64,000 nucleotides of DNA, from assembly GCA_028622995.1 (NCBI GenBank), contig JAJQJQ010000016.1, forward strand, positions 3,286,001-3,350,000. The letters run 5' to 3'. Made by a program: the position numbers and the translations under genes. The DNA comes from Panagrolaimus kolymaensis. Its lineage: Eukaryota > Nematoda > Chromadorea > Rhabditida > Panagrolaimidae. This document shows, piece after piece, positions 38,282-49,435 of this stretch. Position 1 is the stretch's first letter, and each line of letters starts with the position of its first letter. The notes beneath the pieces were generated by a model, which saw nothing but the letters and a program-made list of their open reading frames with translations, did no database searches and was not told the origin of the DNA.

Positions 38282-39626
38282 ATGGATAACAAAACGATGA
38301 CAGCTGAAAAATCTAAAAATGGTGGAGTCAGCGATGAAATGAAACAGAAAGTTTTGGAATCACTTTCTAAAATTAAAGAGGAAGAAAAACTAAGCTACCT
38401 TGTTAATCGACTTGTTCAACATGAAATTGAATCCGTAAAAGCTAAAACCGAAACCCAACAACTTGAAGCTCAAACAAAGCGGGCAACATTGGTAAACTTC
38501 TTGAACTTTTATCCATTATGCTAATTTTGAGATTTTTAGCTTGATAAGAAAGTGTCTGCTTTGGAATCAATGTTGACAAAAACAGAGTTTGCAAAGTCAA
38601 AATTGGAAGAGCTTTGTCGCGAATTAAATAAAAGCAACAAAGAGATTAGCGAGAAGAATGCCCAAAGACTTAAATTGTTGGAAGAAAGTCATCGCAATAC
38701 GGTTGGAAATCTTAAAGCTTCTCTCGGTGATATTCAAGAGACTGTTAATCAAAAGCGCGAACACAACCAACGTGTTGCTGATGTTGAACAACTTTCTGTT
38801 AATTTGAAGGAACTTTCAGTTGAATATGAAAAGCGTTTGGGGGATTTAAAATCATTGGTAATACTTTTTTAGAAATTTTAATTTTCATTTACTGCAACGT
38901 TACTCCTTTATAGTATGAAGAACGCGAAGATAGCTTAGAAACAATAAGCAAAAATCAAAATGAAGAAATTACTATATTAAAAACAGAATTGAAAGATATG
39001 CATGGTCGCGTTCAAGGTGTCTTTGCTGAAAATGTTAATCTCAAAAAGGAGGTTAGTTTCGAAACCTTGAATATATTATATGTATTTATTTTTGATTATT
39101 TTTAGTTAATTGAAAATGACACCAAATTAAAAACTGCATTAGAATCTGAGATTGAAATGAGAAAATTATTGAATAATTATGCTACAAAGTATCAAAATCT
39201 CTTGAGTTCTCTTGCACATTCAAATGAATCATTTGAACATGTTAAAAAGGAAATGGCGCGAGTATGATCCTTTAATTTAAAAATAAAGTTTTATTAATCA
39301 ATAAGCTTTTAGATGAATGGTAACTTGATAAAAATTGAGACTGAGTCACGAAAATGGCGTCAAAAGTTTGATGAGTCTAAAATGTAAGTATGCTTTCATC
39401 ACAAAGCAAATAATTATAACCGCGTGTATTTTTTAGCGAAGTAACCAACTTAACATTGAAACAGACAGAAAATGAGAAAGCAATCTCTTTGAAAGATCGT
39501 CAATTGGCTCAACTTCAAGAATTGTGTCGTCGGCTCAAAACCGAACAAAGTTCAAACTCCCCTGGTGAAGGCGCTAAAACAGAACCAGATGAAGTAAACC
39601 CAGAAAATGAAGAAGGATCATCATAA
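38282..39626 (+). CDS. Taxilin family coiled-coil protein
   Basis: Six exons: 38282-38491, 38540-38857, 38914-39051, 39106-39261, 39313-39383 and 39437-39626. They give 360 aa. Almost the whole protein is predicted coiled coil with regular charged heptads. The diagnostic block is SKLEELCRELNKSNKEISEKN, the taxilin 'LCRELQ(K)xNK' signature, and LCRRLKTEQ recurs near the C-terminus. Taxilins bind syntaxins and the nascent-polypeptide complex and act in vesicle traffic. The C-terminus is short and acidic (ENEEGSS). The first ATG of the frame was used. No oddities. Confidence 0.85.
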
Positions 39627-40219
39627 TCCCATACAGCTTTAATTACTATTTCTTTGTTAATCAATTTTTTTCTTTATTATTTCAGTTTGCCATTTGTATG
39701 CCTTTTTTTCTCTTTCTCTCGCTCAAATCTTGTAAAATTAAAATTTGAAAAAAAGAATTGTTTATTAAATCCATTTTTGACTACGGAAAATTTGTAAGGA
39801 ATATGCGTCAAATAGCGCTTATAATGTTTATTTTTTCTTAGGAGTTCTTTAGTGTTAGTAGTAACCTTAAATAATTGTTTCTCTCTGTTTTCAGAAGTTT
39901 GTTCTTTTCTTGGATTTGGAAGCAGCCAAAAAAATATTTTTCTGGTAGTTTGTACGTTTTTTAACGTCGTTTTTGCCGCCTCATCATTTTTTGATTGTTG
40001 CTGTCGTTCGGTGTTGCTTTTGAATGTATACATTATTTTTGCATTGTTATTGAAGAAGGAGGAAAAAAATATCGGGAAGCGCACTTGGAAGTGCGCAAAG
40101 AGGGCGGACTTTGAAAAGCGTTTTCTCCTGGGAGTGTGGCTGGCTGCTTTGATTAGAACTGCTGCTTGCCACTGGCGTTTAGAAGCTTTATAATTTATCT
40201 TCAATTCTGAGATAAAGAA
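39627..40219. other. Noncoding spacer between taxilin and RalBP1
   Basis: About 0.6 kb. An open minus-strand frame of 175 codons crosses most of it but has a skewed Lys/Phe composition, no domain, and overlaps the region expected to be the RalBP1 promoter. I treat it as noncoding. Confidence 0.5.
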
Positions 40220-43200
40220 ATGTTACTTTTTAAACGAAAAGATAAAAAACTTACAAAACAAAATAGTCGAAGTGATTCAGCTGATCGAGGTTCAACTCCA
40301 TCCAAGCCTGTTTTGGGTGTTCCATTAAAAACGGCTGTTGCTAATAGTCGTTGTTATGATGGCATTCCCGTACCTGCTTTAGTAAGAAATTGTATAGATT
40401 TTGTGGAAGAAAATGGTAATGATTTTAAATTTTTTAATATATCGTATACTTTTAAAATATATTTATAGGCCTCGAAACTGAAGGAATTTATCGTGTTTCG
40501 GCGTTTATTTCACGATTAGATGAGCTTGAAAAACAAGCAAATTCATGTGGAAATATTATATTTGCTGATCCCCATGATGCTGCTGGTTTACTTAAAAGAT
40601 TTCTTCGACAATTACCCGATCATATTTTTCGATTCGCTCCATATGTTCCGGCAGTATTTGAAGCTGTAGCTGAAAGTATGCCTCTTTTTTATTTTAAAAT
40701 CTGAAAGAAATTTTCTTTGTCTTTTAGCTTGTAAATGCCCTTTTGAGCAACCATGCAAATGTGAAGTTGTTAAAAAGCTCAAAAAAATGTTATCGGAAGC
40801 TCCTAATGAAAATTTATATCTATTAGCTTATGTATTCATTCATGCTCATCATGTTATTGAAAAGGTTTGTTTCCTCATTCAATCGATAAAGTTTTATATT
40901 AAAACTATTTCAGCAAAAAGAAAATAAAATGACCCTAGCAGCTTTAGGAGTTTTACTTCAAGCAATGTTATCAGTCTCAAAAAATATTATTAGAATATTT
41001 ATTCTTAATGCTTCGCCTCCTTTATTCAATCCAAATCCTTCTGATTCTATTATTGTTTACTTATTTGATGAAGTTCCATTCAAAAGGTTAGTTTTTATTT
41101 TGATGCCAAAAATCGATTTTATTTTAATGATGTGGAAGAATATAGGAGATTAAAAATAATTTATTTACATATTTTTAAAACAAAAAACCGGATTGAGCAA
41201 AAGTTTTTAAATTTACACCGCAGTTGTGACACCGTTTTGAGGTTTTTCCTTTCCATTTTTGGATATCCGTCGTTGAGAATCTTGTGTAACTTGTGATTCT
41301 CTCAAATTCGAATTATTCACTCTTCTATGCCTTACCATAAGCAAAATAGAAATAATAGTTATAATGACGAGAGCAGAAACAGCTATGGTTGCAAACATGC
41401 TGTTTGTCGGATTTTTACTTGTTGTTTTCTGTCCAAATCTAACTCTATTTATATCGTATGTAGGCTTCTTAGCGTCTTCAATAGCATCGAGAGTGTCATT
41501 GCCTTCATTTCCAACAACATGAAAAATCTGTAATGGAATTTTTTAAAAACTTTGTGGCTTATTGAAAAAGAAACAAACTTCTTCAAAGTTGATTGCTGTA
41601 AAATTTTCAAAATCATTTTGAACAACAGTTGTTGTTTCAACTGTTTTAACAGGCGGCGTAGTTGTATCGAAAGTTTCATTATAAACAATTGCCAAATCTT
41701 CTGGAGTTAATTCCAACAATCCTATTCCTTGTTTAGAATACGGTCGAGCGCAAGTTGTGTCTCTTGAATCAACCAAAAAGAAAGGTCTTGAAGCTTCTGC
41801 AGCACTTTTATAAACACTTCTAATCCAATCAACCACTAAGAAATGCAATTTTTAACATTATTTTCAAATTTTAAAAACTTACATGGTTTTATGTTTTGAT
41901 CACATAAAAATGGGTTAGAGCTTAAATTTATTTCTTCAATACCATATAATCCTTTTAACGCATCGACGTCAAAAGAGCGAAGTTTATTACCATTTAGCGA
42001 TAATTTCCGCAAGGTTTCATTTTGCACATTAAAAGTCCCCGCTTCAATGTGGTTAATATTACAATATGAAAAATGAATTTCCTGCAAAAGTTATTTTTAC
42101 TTTTTGCTCTTGCTCTTGTGAAAAAAATTAGTAACAATTACCTCGAGTGACGTTAAACTAATCATGATTGATAGATCAATTTTCGTCAGGGCAGTCCCAC
42201 TTAGGTTCAAAAATTGAAGTTTGTTAAGACCCGTAAATGCGCCACTTTTTATCTAAATACTGTGGTTAACTTTGATTTAAAAATATAAAAGATTTCTACC
42301 ATTTCAAGCTTTTCATTATGTCGTAGACTTAGAGATGTAAGAGAATTCAATCCATGAAAAGCATCCGCAGGTAAAATAGAAAATTCATTCCATCCAAGGT
42401 CGAGGGAATCAAGCTTTTCTAAACCTTTCCATAAATTTGGATTCAATTCAGTTTCATTTAAAAAATTGCCGGCAAGTGAAAGCTTTTGTAAATTTTTCAA
42501 TGGTTCGAAGCTTCCAGATTCAATAGTTTCAAGCAAATTAACTCTGAGATCAAGCTGCAATTTGATATTGTAAGTTTTTTATGCCCTTTAAATAAAAAGA
42601 TAACCTCTTCAAGATTTTCTAATCCAAGGAAATCACTATTATTAAGTGCTTTTAAATTGCATCCAGTTAAAATCCATTGTTGTAAGCTTTTTCCACTCCC
42701 TCCGGCAATAAAATCAATTTTTGACAATGCATCAACGCCATCCATTCGCGTCATATTTAATTTCTGTAAACTAGTCTCTCTTGCATTCATATTATTTTAT
42801 TTAAATGACTCACTTCTAAAACAGGCAATTGTCCAATTTGTTGAAGAAGCGATTCACCAGCAAAATTATGTTCACCAATCATAAGTGTTTTAAGGACTTT
42901 TAACTTCGCAAGTGATTGTATTTCGGTCTTTGTGATTACATTTGAAGTTAAATCCAAGTGTTCAAGCTAAAAAAATAAATAAAAAATATAAGTGTTTTCC
43001 TGGTTAAAGTTGTTTTTGTTTTCTAAAAAAAGACCAAACCGTATTCGCAACATCAGTCAAATCATCTCTTTTTATTTCATTCACTTTATTTCCCATCAAC
43101 GAAAGAAATCGCAATATTGAAGTTTTTGAAAGAAGCAAAGATGGAATTGATTCGAGTTCGCAATTTTCAATTATAATGCTTTCTAATTTTGAGAAATATT

Positions 43201-45151
43201 GAAATTCCACAATGGGGTTTTCTCGGTGTTCAATAAGAACGCCTCCACGACATTCTTTGATTTCAAATTCTCGTAAATAAATTAAGGATTCTGAACTTAG
43301 AGCTTCTTCAAGCGTGATAGCATCCTCAGCTTCACTAACTTCTATATGATCTAATGAAATCTAAACAATAATAAAAACATAAAGTAAATAATAAATAATA
43401 TTCTGATCAATTCATACTTTAAAAACGGTTCCATTAACATCGTCAATGTCATTCAAGGTTTCCACTAAATCTTCCAATCGTGATCCAAAAATACAGTTAA
43501 CAATTATTCCTAAATTTTCTTCATCGCCGCCACTACAAAAACATTTCAATTTTGAAAGTTGGTCACTATTTAATTTTTCTATATCATTTGGAAGCGAACC
43601 AAGATCAGGACACGAGGAAATTGGAACTTTACCACTCACAGAAGTAATAAAAAATATTAAGATCACGGTAATCAATAACAGCATTGACTTTTTTAAAACT
43701 TAATTTTAAAATAAATAAAAAAACAATTAACCAAAATATATAATTGAATCAACAACGAATGATAAAGGTTTTAATATACTCTAGAAAAAAATACGGATGG
43801 ATTTTCTGCCGCTTTAAAGAACGAAGAAGAAAAAGATCGATCCCAAAGAAGATAAAACGTCTGACGTTTTTGATGAGTCGTAGTTAGATCAACTTTTTTT
43901 GCGGGTGTTCGTATAATCGGGTAGAATCAAATCAAAAGAAAACACAAAAAAGGGAGTATTACCCAGAACCTAACTAGAAGAAAAAAAGGTTTTGGAAAAT
44001 TTTTTTAGTCATAGGGCTGCAGTTCCAGTAGTGGTGAATATAGTTTTTAGTTTTCCTTAAAAAGGAAGCGTAGTTGTAAAAGTGGTAGTTAGAATTGTTC
44101 ATATTTTTTGTAAATTTCTTATTATTATTAAAACTACAGATACTTTTACATTTCTTATTGCTTTTAAAATTTAAATTTTATTAAAACGTTCATGGTTTTT
44201 AACAGGTTCAATAATAATATCGATTTCAGATATTCCAATCCTTTAACATCTGAACAAATAAATTCTAATCCACCCGAAAGTTTCGTCGCATTAGAAAGTG
44301 AAATAGCTAAACAACAAAATTTATTGGAAGAAATAAATGATCAAGTAAGTAGTGTCATAAATTTTATTAAAGTAAAAAATGGAACACTTTAAAAAGCAAT
44401 AAATTTTAGGTTTTGGAATTACGAAAACAAAATGTTGATACAAAGCAAAAAGAACATGATATGTGGGAATGTCAACATGCAATAACTTCTCTTAAACGCA
44501 AGGTATCATTTTTTGCTCTTAAAACTTTTATCGAAATTTGATCATATTTAACGCATTTTTTTGATTAATGAGTTTTATTTTGCACGTTTTCAGTTGAAAA
44601 CATTTACACGTGAGAATCATCGAATTGATGGAGATGAAGAAGCTAGTACTTCAACAGGTTCAGAGCAAACGAGCATTTGTGATTCGGGTCCCATTTTGGA
44701 GAAACAACTTCTCGCAATCCAAAATTCACTTATTGAAGAAATTGCTGAAGAGCAACGACAAATAGCTGAATTAACTAATCGGCTTCATGAACTTCAACAA
44801 GATATTTCACTTAATTTAATATCACAAAAGAATTCAATTCAAAATAATCAAAATCAAACTTATTTAATCGCTCGGCCTAAAATTGCTCCACCTCCTCCAC
44901 CGCCTCAAACACCCATATACGATCCCGCAGTAGTAAGCTTAATTGCAACCGATGGAATTTTGGAAGAAAATGATCCGTCTTGTGATGAATGCCATCGACA
45001 AGAAGCAAGAAAACAAGCTTTATTAGCAAATATCTCTCAAGTTCGGGATCAATGTGCTCAATATCGGGCTAAACTTGAAGATAGCAAAGAAATAGCCGTC
45101 GATGCAGCAGATGATTTTGGAAATTCTGCAGTCTTGGTTACTAAATTTTAA
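40220..45151 (+). CDS. rlbp-1: RalBP1-like RhoGAP (RLIP76 family)
   Basis: Seven exons: 40220-40415, 40469-40675, 40728-40864, 40914-41086, 44206-44344, 44410-44502 and 44594-45151. They give 500 aa. The RhoGAP domain spans about 30-235, with VPLKTAVANSRCYDGIPVPALVR and the arginine finger in EGIYRVS. After the long fourth intron the frame continues with the RalBP1-specific region: an EIAKQQNLLEEI helix, then MWECQHAITSLKRKLK, equivalent to the 'LWEVQRILTALKRKLR' block of vertebrate RalBP1, followed by a second coiled coil and a Pro-rich stretch. RalBP1 is an effector of Ral GTPases and a GAP for Rac/Cdc42 in endocytosis. The fourth intron (41087-44205, 3.1 kb) contains a complete antisense gene. 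The AG|G junction phase fits exactly, which supports joining both halves. Confidence 0.88.
41213..43684 (-). CDS. Leucine-rich repeat transmembrane protein (eLRRon-type), nested gene
   Basis: Nine exons on the minus strand: 43684-43418, 43360-43040, 42966-42814, 42763-42605, 42554-42300, 42252-42142, 42081-41883, 41835-41579 and 41527-41213. They give 678 aa. A signal peptide (MLLLITVILIFFITSVSG) is followed by a Cys-containing N-terminal cap, then extracellular LRRs such as LQKLSLAGNFL, LDSLDLGWNEF, LTSLSLRHN, LQFLNLSGTAL and LRKLSLNGNKL. Next come an LRRCT-like cap (NPFLCDQNI, then TTCARP), a Thr-rich stalk, one transmembrane helix near 617-638 (TIAVSALVIITIISILLMV), and a roughly 40-residue basic tail. 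Such proteins act in epidermal matrix, junction or neurite functions in nematodes. The whole gene lies inside intron 4 of the RalBP1 homologue, on the opposite strand. Confidence 0.88.
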
Positions 45152-45609
45152 CAAACCTTAAATAAATGCTCAAATTAAATTTCACTTTTTTCTTATAATT
45201 TTTGTGATTTTTTATTTTTTGATGCATATCATTTTTCTTTGGTTCCCTTCACTTTACTTCGTCTCTTTTTACTTTGCAATATTTTACACCTATATTTCTT
45301 TCATGTCAAAAAGTGGGTATTAATTTTTGAAATAAAATGTTATTGTTAACAAGAAAAATCCTTTTATGACCTTTTTTCTTTTTGAAAAATGAAAAGCCAC
45401 AAAATGTTCGAAAAAGCAGAGAATCTGACTTCAGTCATTCATTCAGTATGTTGGCACGCCCGTTTTTCAACTAACAAACTAAGCTATTGATTTATATGGC
45501 AACTCTGCTGGCTTGCTTGCCCGCCTTTGGCTATTGCCTTCTTTTTGTGCTGTGCTTCTTCTAGCGTGGAACTAAGCGTTTGAAAGTCCACATTTATTTA
45601 TTTGATAAA
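45152..45609. other. Spacer between RalBP1 and PHM genes
   Basis: About 460 bp. It has a polyadenylation-like AATAAA soon after the RalBP1 stop (near 45161) and T-rich sequence leading to the PHM start. No supported exon. Confidence 0.5.
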
Positions 45610-48600
45610 ATGGTTAACCAAGCGACGACGGCTGTTTTAAGCCTTTTTCTTGTTCATACCGTTCTTGGTGGAATTTTTGATCGAGAATTTCTAAAAATTC
45701 CTTATGCACAAAGATTGAACTTTGATGATACTAGAATTCCAGCTGAATTTGAAATAGAACACAATGTCGAAGAAGAAGTTGAACAAAGTGAACTTCGAAT
45801 GCCTGGAGTTACACTCACTACCGTAAGTTAAAATCTTATAGCTTTTTAATCTGGCAATCAAATGAATTGTGAATTTTCTGGCAAACGTTTAAAACCAAAT
45901 TTTTTTTAAAGAGATAAATGCAAGTTTTTTCCATTATAGAATGAAACTTATCTTTGTTCCCCATTTCCATTAGATACCCAAGATACACATTATCTTCGTA
46001 AGTTATTTTATTATTATTAACTTCCTTCTTTTTTTCATATATTTTTTTTTATTAAAAATCTTTTATTTTCTATGGGCTTACGTTTTTTTTTTGCTTTCGA
46101 ATTTCAAAAATGCCTCCGCTCTTTGTTAAAAAAAGTTTTTTTGTTGCCATTTTCTGAAAAAACATTAATTTGGTTTTTGCATACATTTGAAGTATGATTC
46201 CCAAAGGAAATTGAAAAAAGAAAATGTGTTAAACATAATAATTGAAACCTTTTTTTAGTTGGCTTTGAAGCTCTTGCGGATGCAAAGCATGTGCATCATA
46301 TTATTCTTTTTGGATGTGATGAACCCGGAAATGATGCCCCTGTTTGGTATGAGCTTTTGAAAAAAGCTACCGAAAGCAAAAGGGAGTTAATTTTAGGGAT
46401 TGTGGAGAAATGACTTCAAAGAATTCAAATTACGAGCAATCTCCAGTTTGTGCTTCAAATCCTGAAATTATTTTTTCATGGGCTAAAAATGCACCGAAAT
46501 TTGAATTACCCGAAGGTGTAGGATATCCAATTGGTGGAAAAACAAAAAATCAAAATCTTATTCTTCAAGTTCATTATATGCATGAAGAACTTAAAGAAGA
46601 TTTCTCAGGACTTCGAGTTGTCTCAACTCTTATTCCTCAACCTCGTACAGCCGCGACTTTACTCATTGTTACTGGTGGAACAGTAAAGGCACATGAAACT
46701 GTAGATTTTGAAGCTGCATGCGTTTTAGATGAACCAATTGTAATGCATCCATTTGCTTATCGAGTTCATACTCACAGCCATGGAGTTAATGTTGCGGGGT
46801 ATATTGTTAATGAAGACGCCATGACAAAGAAAGATGAATGGTATTTAATTGGTGAACGTGATCCTCAACTTCCACAAATGTTTACTCCCGTTGCAAATAA
46901 ATCAGCCATGATTCAACCAGGCGATATTATTGCAAGTCGATGCACAATGAAAAATAATGAAAATCGGTTAGTTTTTATCCTTATAAATTTTGAAGAAAAA
47001 AAATCGTTTTTGTACCTTCAAAAAATAGCTTAACACTGTATCCTACAATGGGTGACAAAGTCTTGGGTTCAAAAACAGGGACATTGAGAGACATTGAAAG
47101 ACATCCAGGGACACACACTTTGCCAAACAAAGGCAAAGAAAATGAAAAAAAATTTTTTTTGCAAGCTTTTTTTCGCAATTTTTTTTACGAAAACAATTTA
47201 CAATATTTAGTTTGTAATGGTTGTTTATTTATTATTTAAAAAAATGGTTTTTATTTTAACATATATCAAAAATTTTAATTTATTTAAAGCATTTAAAACT
47301 GTATCTTTTAAGAGAATAATAAAATGCTATTAGCTTCTTTTTTCTTTTTATTTTTTAAGTGAAACAATTGATAACAAATATAATAATTAATAAACAACTT
47401 TATGTAAATAAATTAATAATTTTTAGTTGACAGGGGTTTTATTTGTAAGAGCTTCTTTTTCTTTGAGTAATCCTTCATTTTCTTGTCGAATTTGGCCAAT
47501 ATCAGCCATAAGTTCTTCCAAACGAATATTCGAAGCATTTTAGGTTACTATTTCAATCTAAAATTTAAGTTTTTTTCGCAAAGGTCTTTACAATTTCTCA
47601 GAAGCAAGCAACCGACTCATCAGTAAAGTCATCCATTTCACGATTAGTCGAACCATTCTCTTCAATGATACTCCTAATCGACACACATCTTTCATGCATG
47701 GAAACTAAATTTCGATAAGCTTTTTGCAGTTGTCCATCTCGGCCAGCTACATTTGACATCCAATTATCAACAACTGAATAAGTTCGATCTAAACTTCCAT
47801 TGAGATGGTTGATTTATTGATCAAGTTTATTTAAATCTTCAAAAATCCTTAGTCTCTCTTTTAGTTGAACATTGACGTTTAACATAATTTCAATGATACG
47901 CTTTTGATAATCAATGCGTTCATTGTAGATATTTCATCAACGATTTTCTTTTTCTTAAAATTTTTTTTGTATTTTCGAAAGGTTTTATTTAATTTTCGAC
48001 ACGATGGGTGGAAAATTTAGCAAAGCTTTTGATGATCTAAGCTATTTAGATCAACATGGTATTTGTAGTGAAAAATGCTCAAAAATTATGAATATTCAAC
48101 AAAGCCAACAACATGCACAAACTACCCTTAATCTTAAATCATCATCTGAGTAAGCCATTTTGTTTTGTTTTTTTGAAAGTTTTTGAACACCATCCATTTA
48201 TATTTGGATTGATCATCTTTTTCTCTTCTTTATCGTTGCTACAATCTTCCTTCTTGTTGGAATCCTCATTGGACGTCGCAGTGCTACTCGATGGAGCCAC
48301 CGATACCAAGAATTCCTTAAAACACTTCCATAATTTTTATTGTTTAGAGGGAAAAACAGCTATTATTCTCTTAAAAGATACAGTTTTAAATGCTTTAAAT
48401 AAATTAAAATTTTTGATATATGTTAAAATAAAAACCATTTTTTTAAATAATAAATAAACAACCATTACAAACTAAATATTGTAAATTGTTTTCGTAAAAA
48501 AAATTGCGAAAAAAAGCTTGCAAAAAAAATTTTTTTTCATTTTCTTTGCCTTTGTTTGGCAAAGTGTGTGTCCCTGGATGTCTTTCAATGTCTCTCAATG

Positions 48601-48838
48601 TCCCTGTTTTTGAACCCAAGACTTTGTCACCCATTGTATGAAGTTGTAAACAACTTAAACTTTTTTTAGTGACATAACGGTTGGAAGTAGCGGGGCAGAT
48701 GAAATGTGCAATTTTTATATTTATTATATGGTTGAAGGAACTCGAACCCTTCAAGATAATACATGCTTTAGCCCTGGTTATCCTCAATATCGTTGGTCAA
48801 CTTCCGCTGGCCTCAATAATATTCCTAAGCATAATTAA
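45610..48838 (+). CDS. pghm-1: Peptidylglycine alpha-hydroxylating monooxygenase (PHM), interrupted by intronic element
   Basis: Five exons: 45610-45822, 45940-45997, 46259-46346, 46397-46966 and 48670-48838. They give 365 aa with consistent phase. A signal peptide (TTAVLSLFLVHTVLGG) is followed by the two-domain copper monooxygenase. The ligands for both coppers can be seen: the HH pair in HVHHIILFGCDEPG, the His in LQVHYMHEE, HTHSH, and the Met in DEMCNFYIYY. Also present is VWDCGEM. The enzyme hydroxylates C-terminal glycine-extended neuropeptides before amidation; the lyase (PAL) domain is absent, as in other invertebrates with separate enzymes. The last intron (46967-48669) is 1.7 kb because a 1.6 kb TIR element sits in it. 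Without the element the intron would be about 110 bp. The coding frame is intact, so the gene is probably functional. Confidence 0.92.
47046..47321 (+). repeat. Left terminal inverted repeat (276 bp)
   Basis: Inverted copy of 48361-48636. After the terminal CAATGGGTGACAAAG there are spaced GACATTGA-type repeats (ACATTGAGAGACATTGAAAGACATCC), which may be transposase binding sites, then A/T-rich sequence. The last matching base pairs with 48361; the next base differs. Confidence 0.9.
47427..47935 (-). pseudogene. Broken coiled-coil gene fragment inside the TIR element
   Basis: One minus-strand frame reads IYNERIDYQKRIIEIM, then LKERLRIFEDLNKLDQ, an in-frame stop, INHLNGSLDRTYSVVDNWM, GQLQKAYRNLVSMHERC and SIIEENGSTNREMDDF before another stop. 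After an intron-like gap comes SNIRLEELMADIGQIRQENE and KTPVN-stop. The heptad pattern and exon-like structure suggest a fragment of a real cellular coiled-coil gene that has decayed. There is no start codon in frame and at least two stops. The parent gene is not recognised and is not in this window. Confidence 0.6.
48004..48333 (+). pseudogene. Gene-like sequence for a small membrane protein inside the TIR element
   Basis: Exon-like 48004-48149 starts MGGKFSKAFDDLSYL, with an N-terminal Met-Gly-Gly suggesting possible myristoylation, and ends at a good donor (GTAAGC). After an acceptor at 48178-48179 the phase-matched continuation meets TGA at once (48184-48186). It then reads TPSIYIWIDHLFLFF, a membrane segment IVATIFLLVGILIG, and RRSATRWSHRYQEFLKTLP-stop. 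Either this is a pseudogene with one stop or the splice differs from my model. No family recognised. Confidence 0.5.
48361..48636 (-). repeat. Right terminal inverted repeat (276 bp)
   Basis: Inverted copy of 47046-47321. Ends CTTTGTCACCCATTG followed by the TA target duplicate. Confidence 0.9.
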
Positions 48839-49435
48839 TTATACAATACGAACAACTGATAAACCATTCATCACGATATATACACACACAGTTCCGGTTT
48901 TTTTACTTTTTGATTACTTGTAACTTTTTTTAATTTAATCAACTTTTTATATTTTTAATTTCCGTGTATACAAATTTTATAAATAATAAAACGTGTTAAA
49001 GAAAAAAAAGTTCTTTGAATAGCAACAACAACTCTTTTTTTGTATTCAAGCGTGAACTCAACGACTTTAAAGAAAATAGAATTAATTCTAAGAAAAGTTT
49101 TATGTTAATGAAAGTAAAAAATAAATTATTTGATGAAGCAGCTGAGGTTTGAAAAGCAAAATAGGTATACGATAAAATAATAAAATTTTTGTTTACTTAT
49201 AAATCTTAGAATTTTTAAATGACGCGTTTTCAATTTTATAACAACAAAAATAGCCAACAAATGCTTTTCGCTTTGTTATTCTTGACAATTGCTAACAAAA
49301 AAAGAAAAGAAATTTAATGAAAGAGTTGTTTTTATTTTGCTTTAAAAAAGGATGAGATACATTAAATCATTTATAAATCGATTTGTTTATAATTTTCTTT
49401 TAAATCTCTTTTGCTTTCGTATTTGAACGCATAAA
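48839..49435. other. Spacer between PHM and the secreted-protein gene
   Basis: About 0.6 kb, AT-rich, with AATAAT/AATAAA-like sites near 48980 that could end the PHM mRNA. No supported exon. Confidence 0.5.

Larger units (their letters stand above)
47046..48636. mobile_element. TIR element with 276-bp identical inverted repeats and captured gene fragments
   Basis: A 1,591-bp element flanked by TA on each side (47044-47045 and 48637-48638). Its left terminal repeat (47046-47321) and right repeat (48361-48636) are inverted copies with no difference that I can see. They begin CAATGGGTGACAAAG, which with the TA target fits the Tc1/mariner group, although long TIRs also occur in others. The 1,039-bp interior has no transposase. 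It holds a broken coiled-coil gene fragment on the minus strand and a small two-exon gene-like sequence on the plus strand. The identity of the TIRs implies recent movement, powered by a transposase elsewhere. It lies in the last intron of the PHM gene. Confidence 0.9.

Noticed and set aside
39677..40204. A 175-codon minus-strand open frame
   Set aside because: Lys/Phe/Asn-rich composition, no domain, and it covers the likely promoter of the RalBP1 gene; an open frame on the plus strand overlaps it.
41087..41153. Alternative end of the RalBP1 protein by reading through into intron 4
   Set aside because: It would lose the conserved coiled-coil region found at 44206 onward, while the spliced joint keeps phase. 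A short isoform remains possible but is not supported.
48726..48760. A tRNA-like TpsiC arm (GGGTTCGAGTTCC on the minus strand) near 48740
   Set aside because: It lies in the coding sequence of the last PHM exon (EGTRTLQD). No acceptor or anticodon arm can be built around it and no RNA polymerase III terminator fits.
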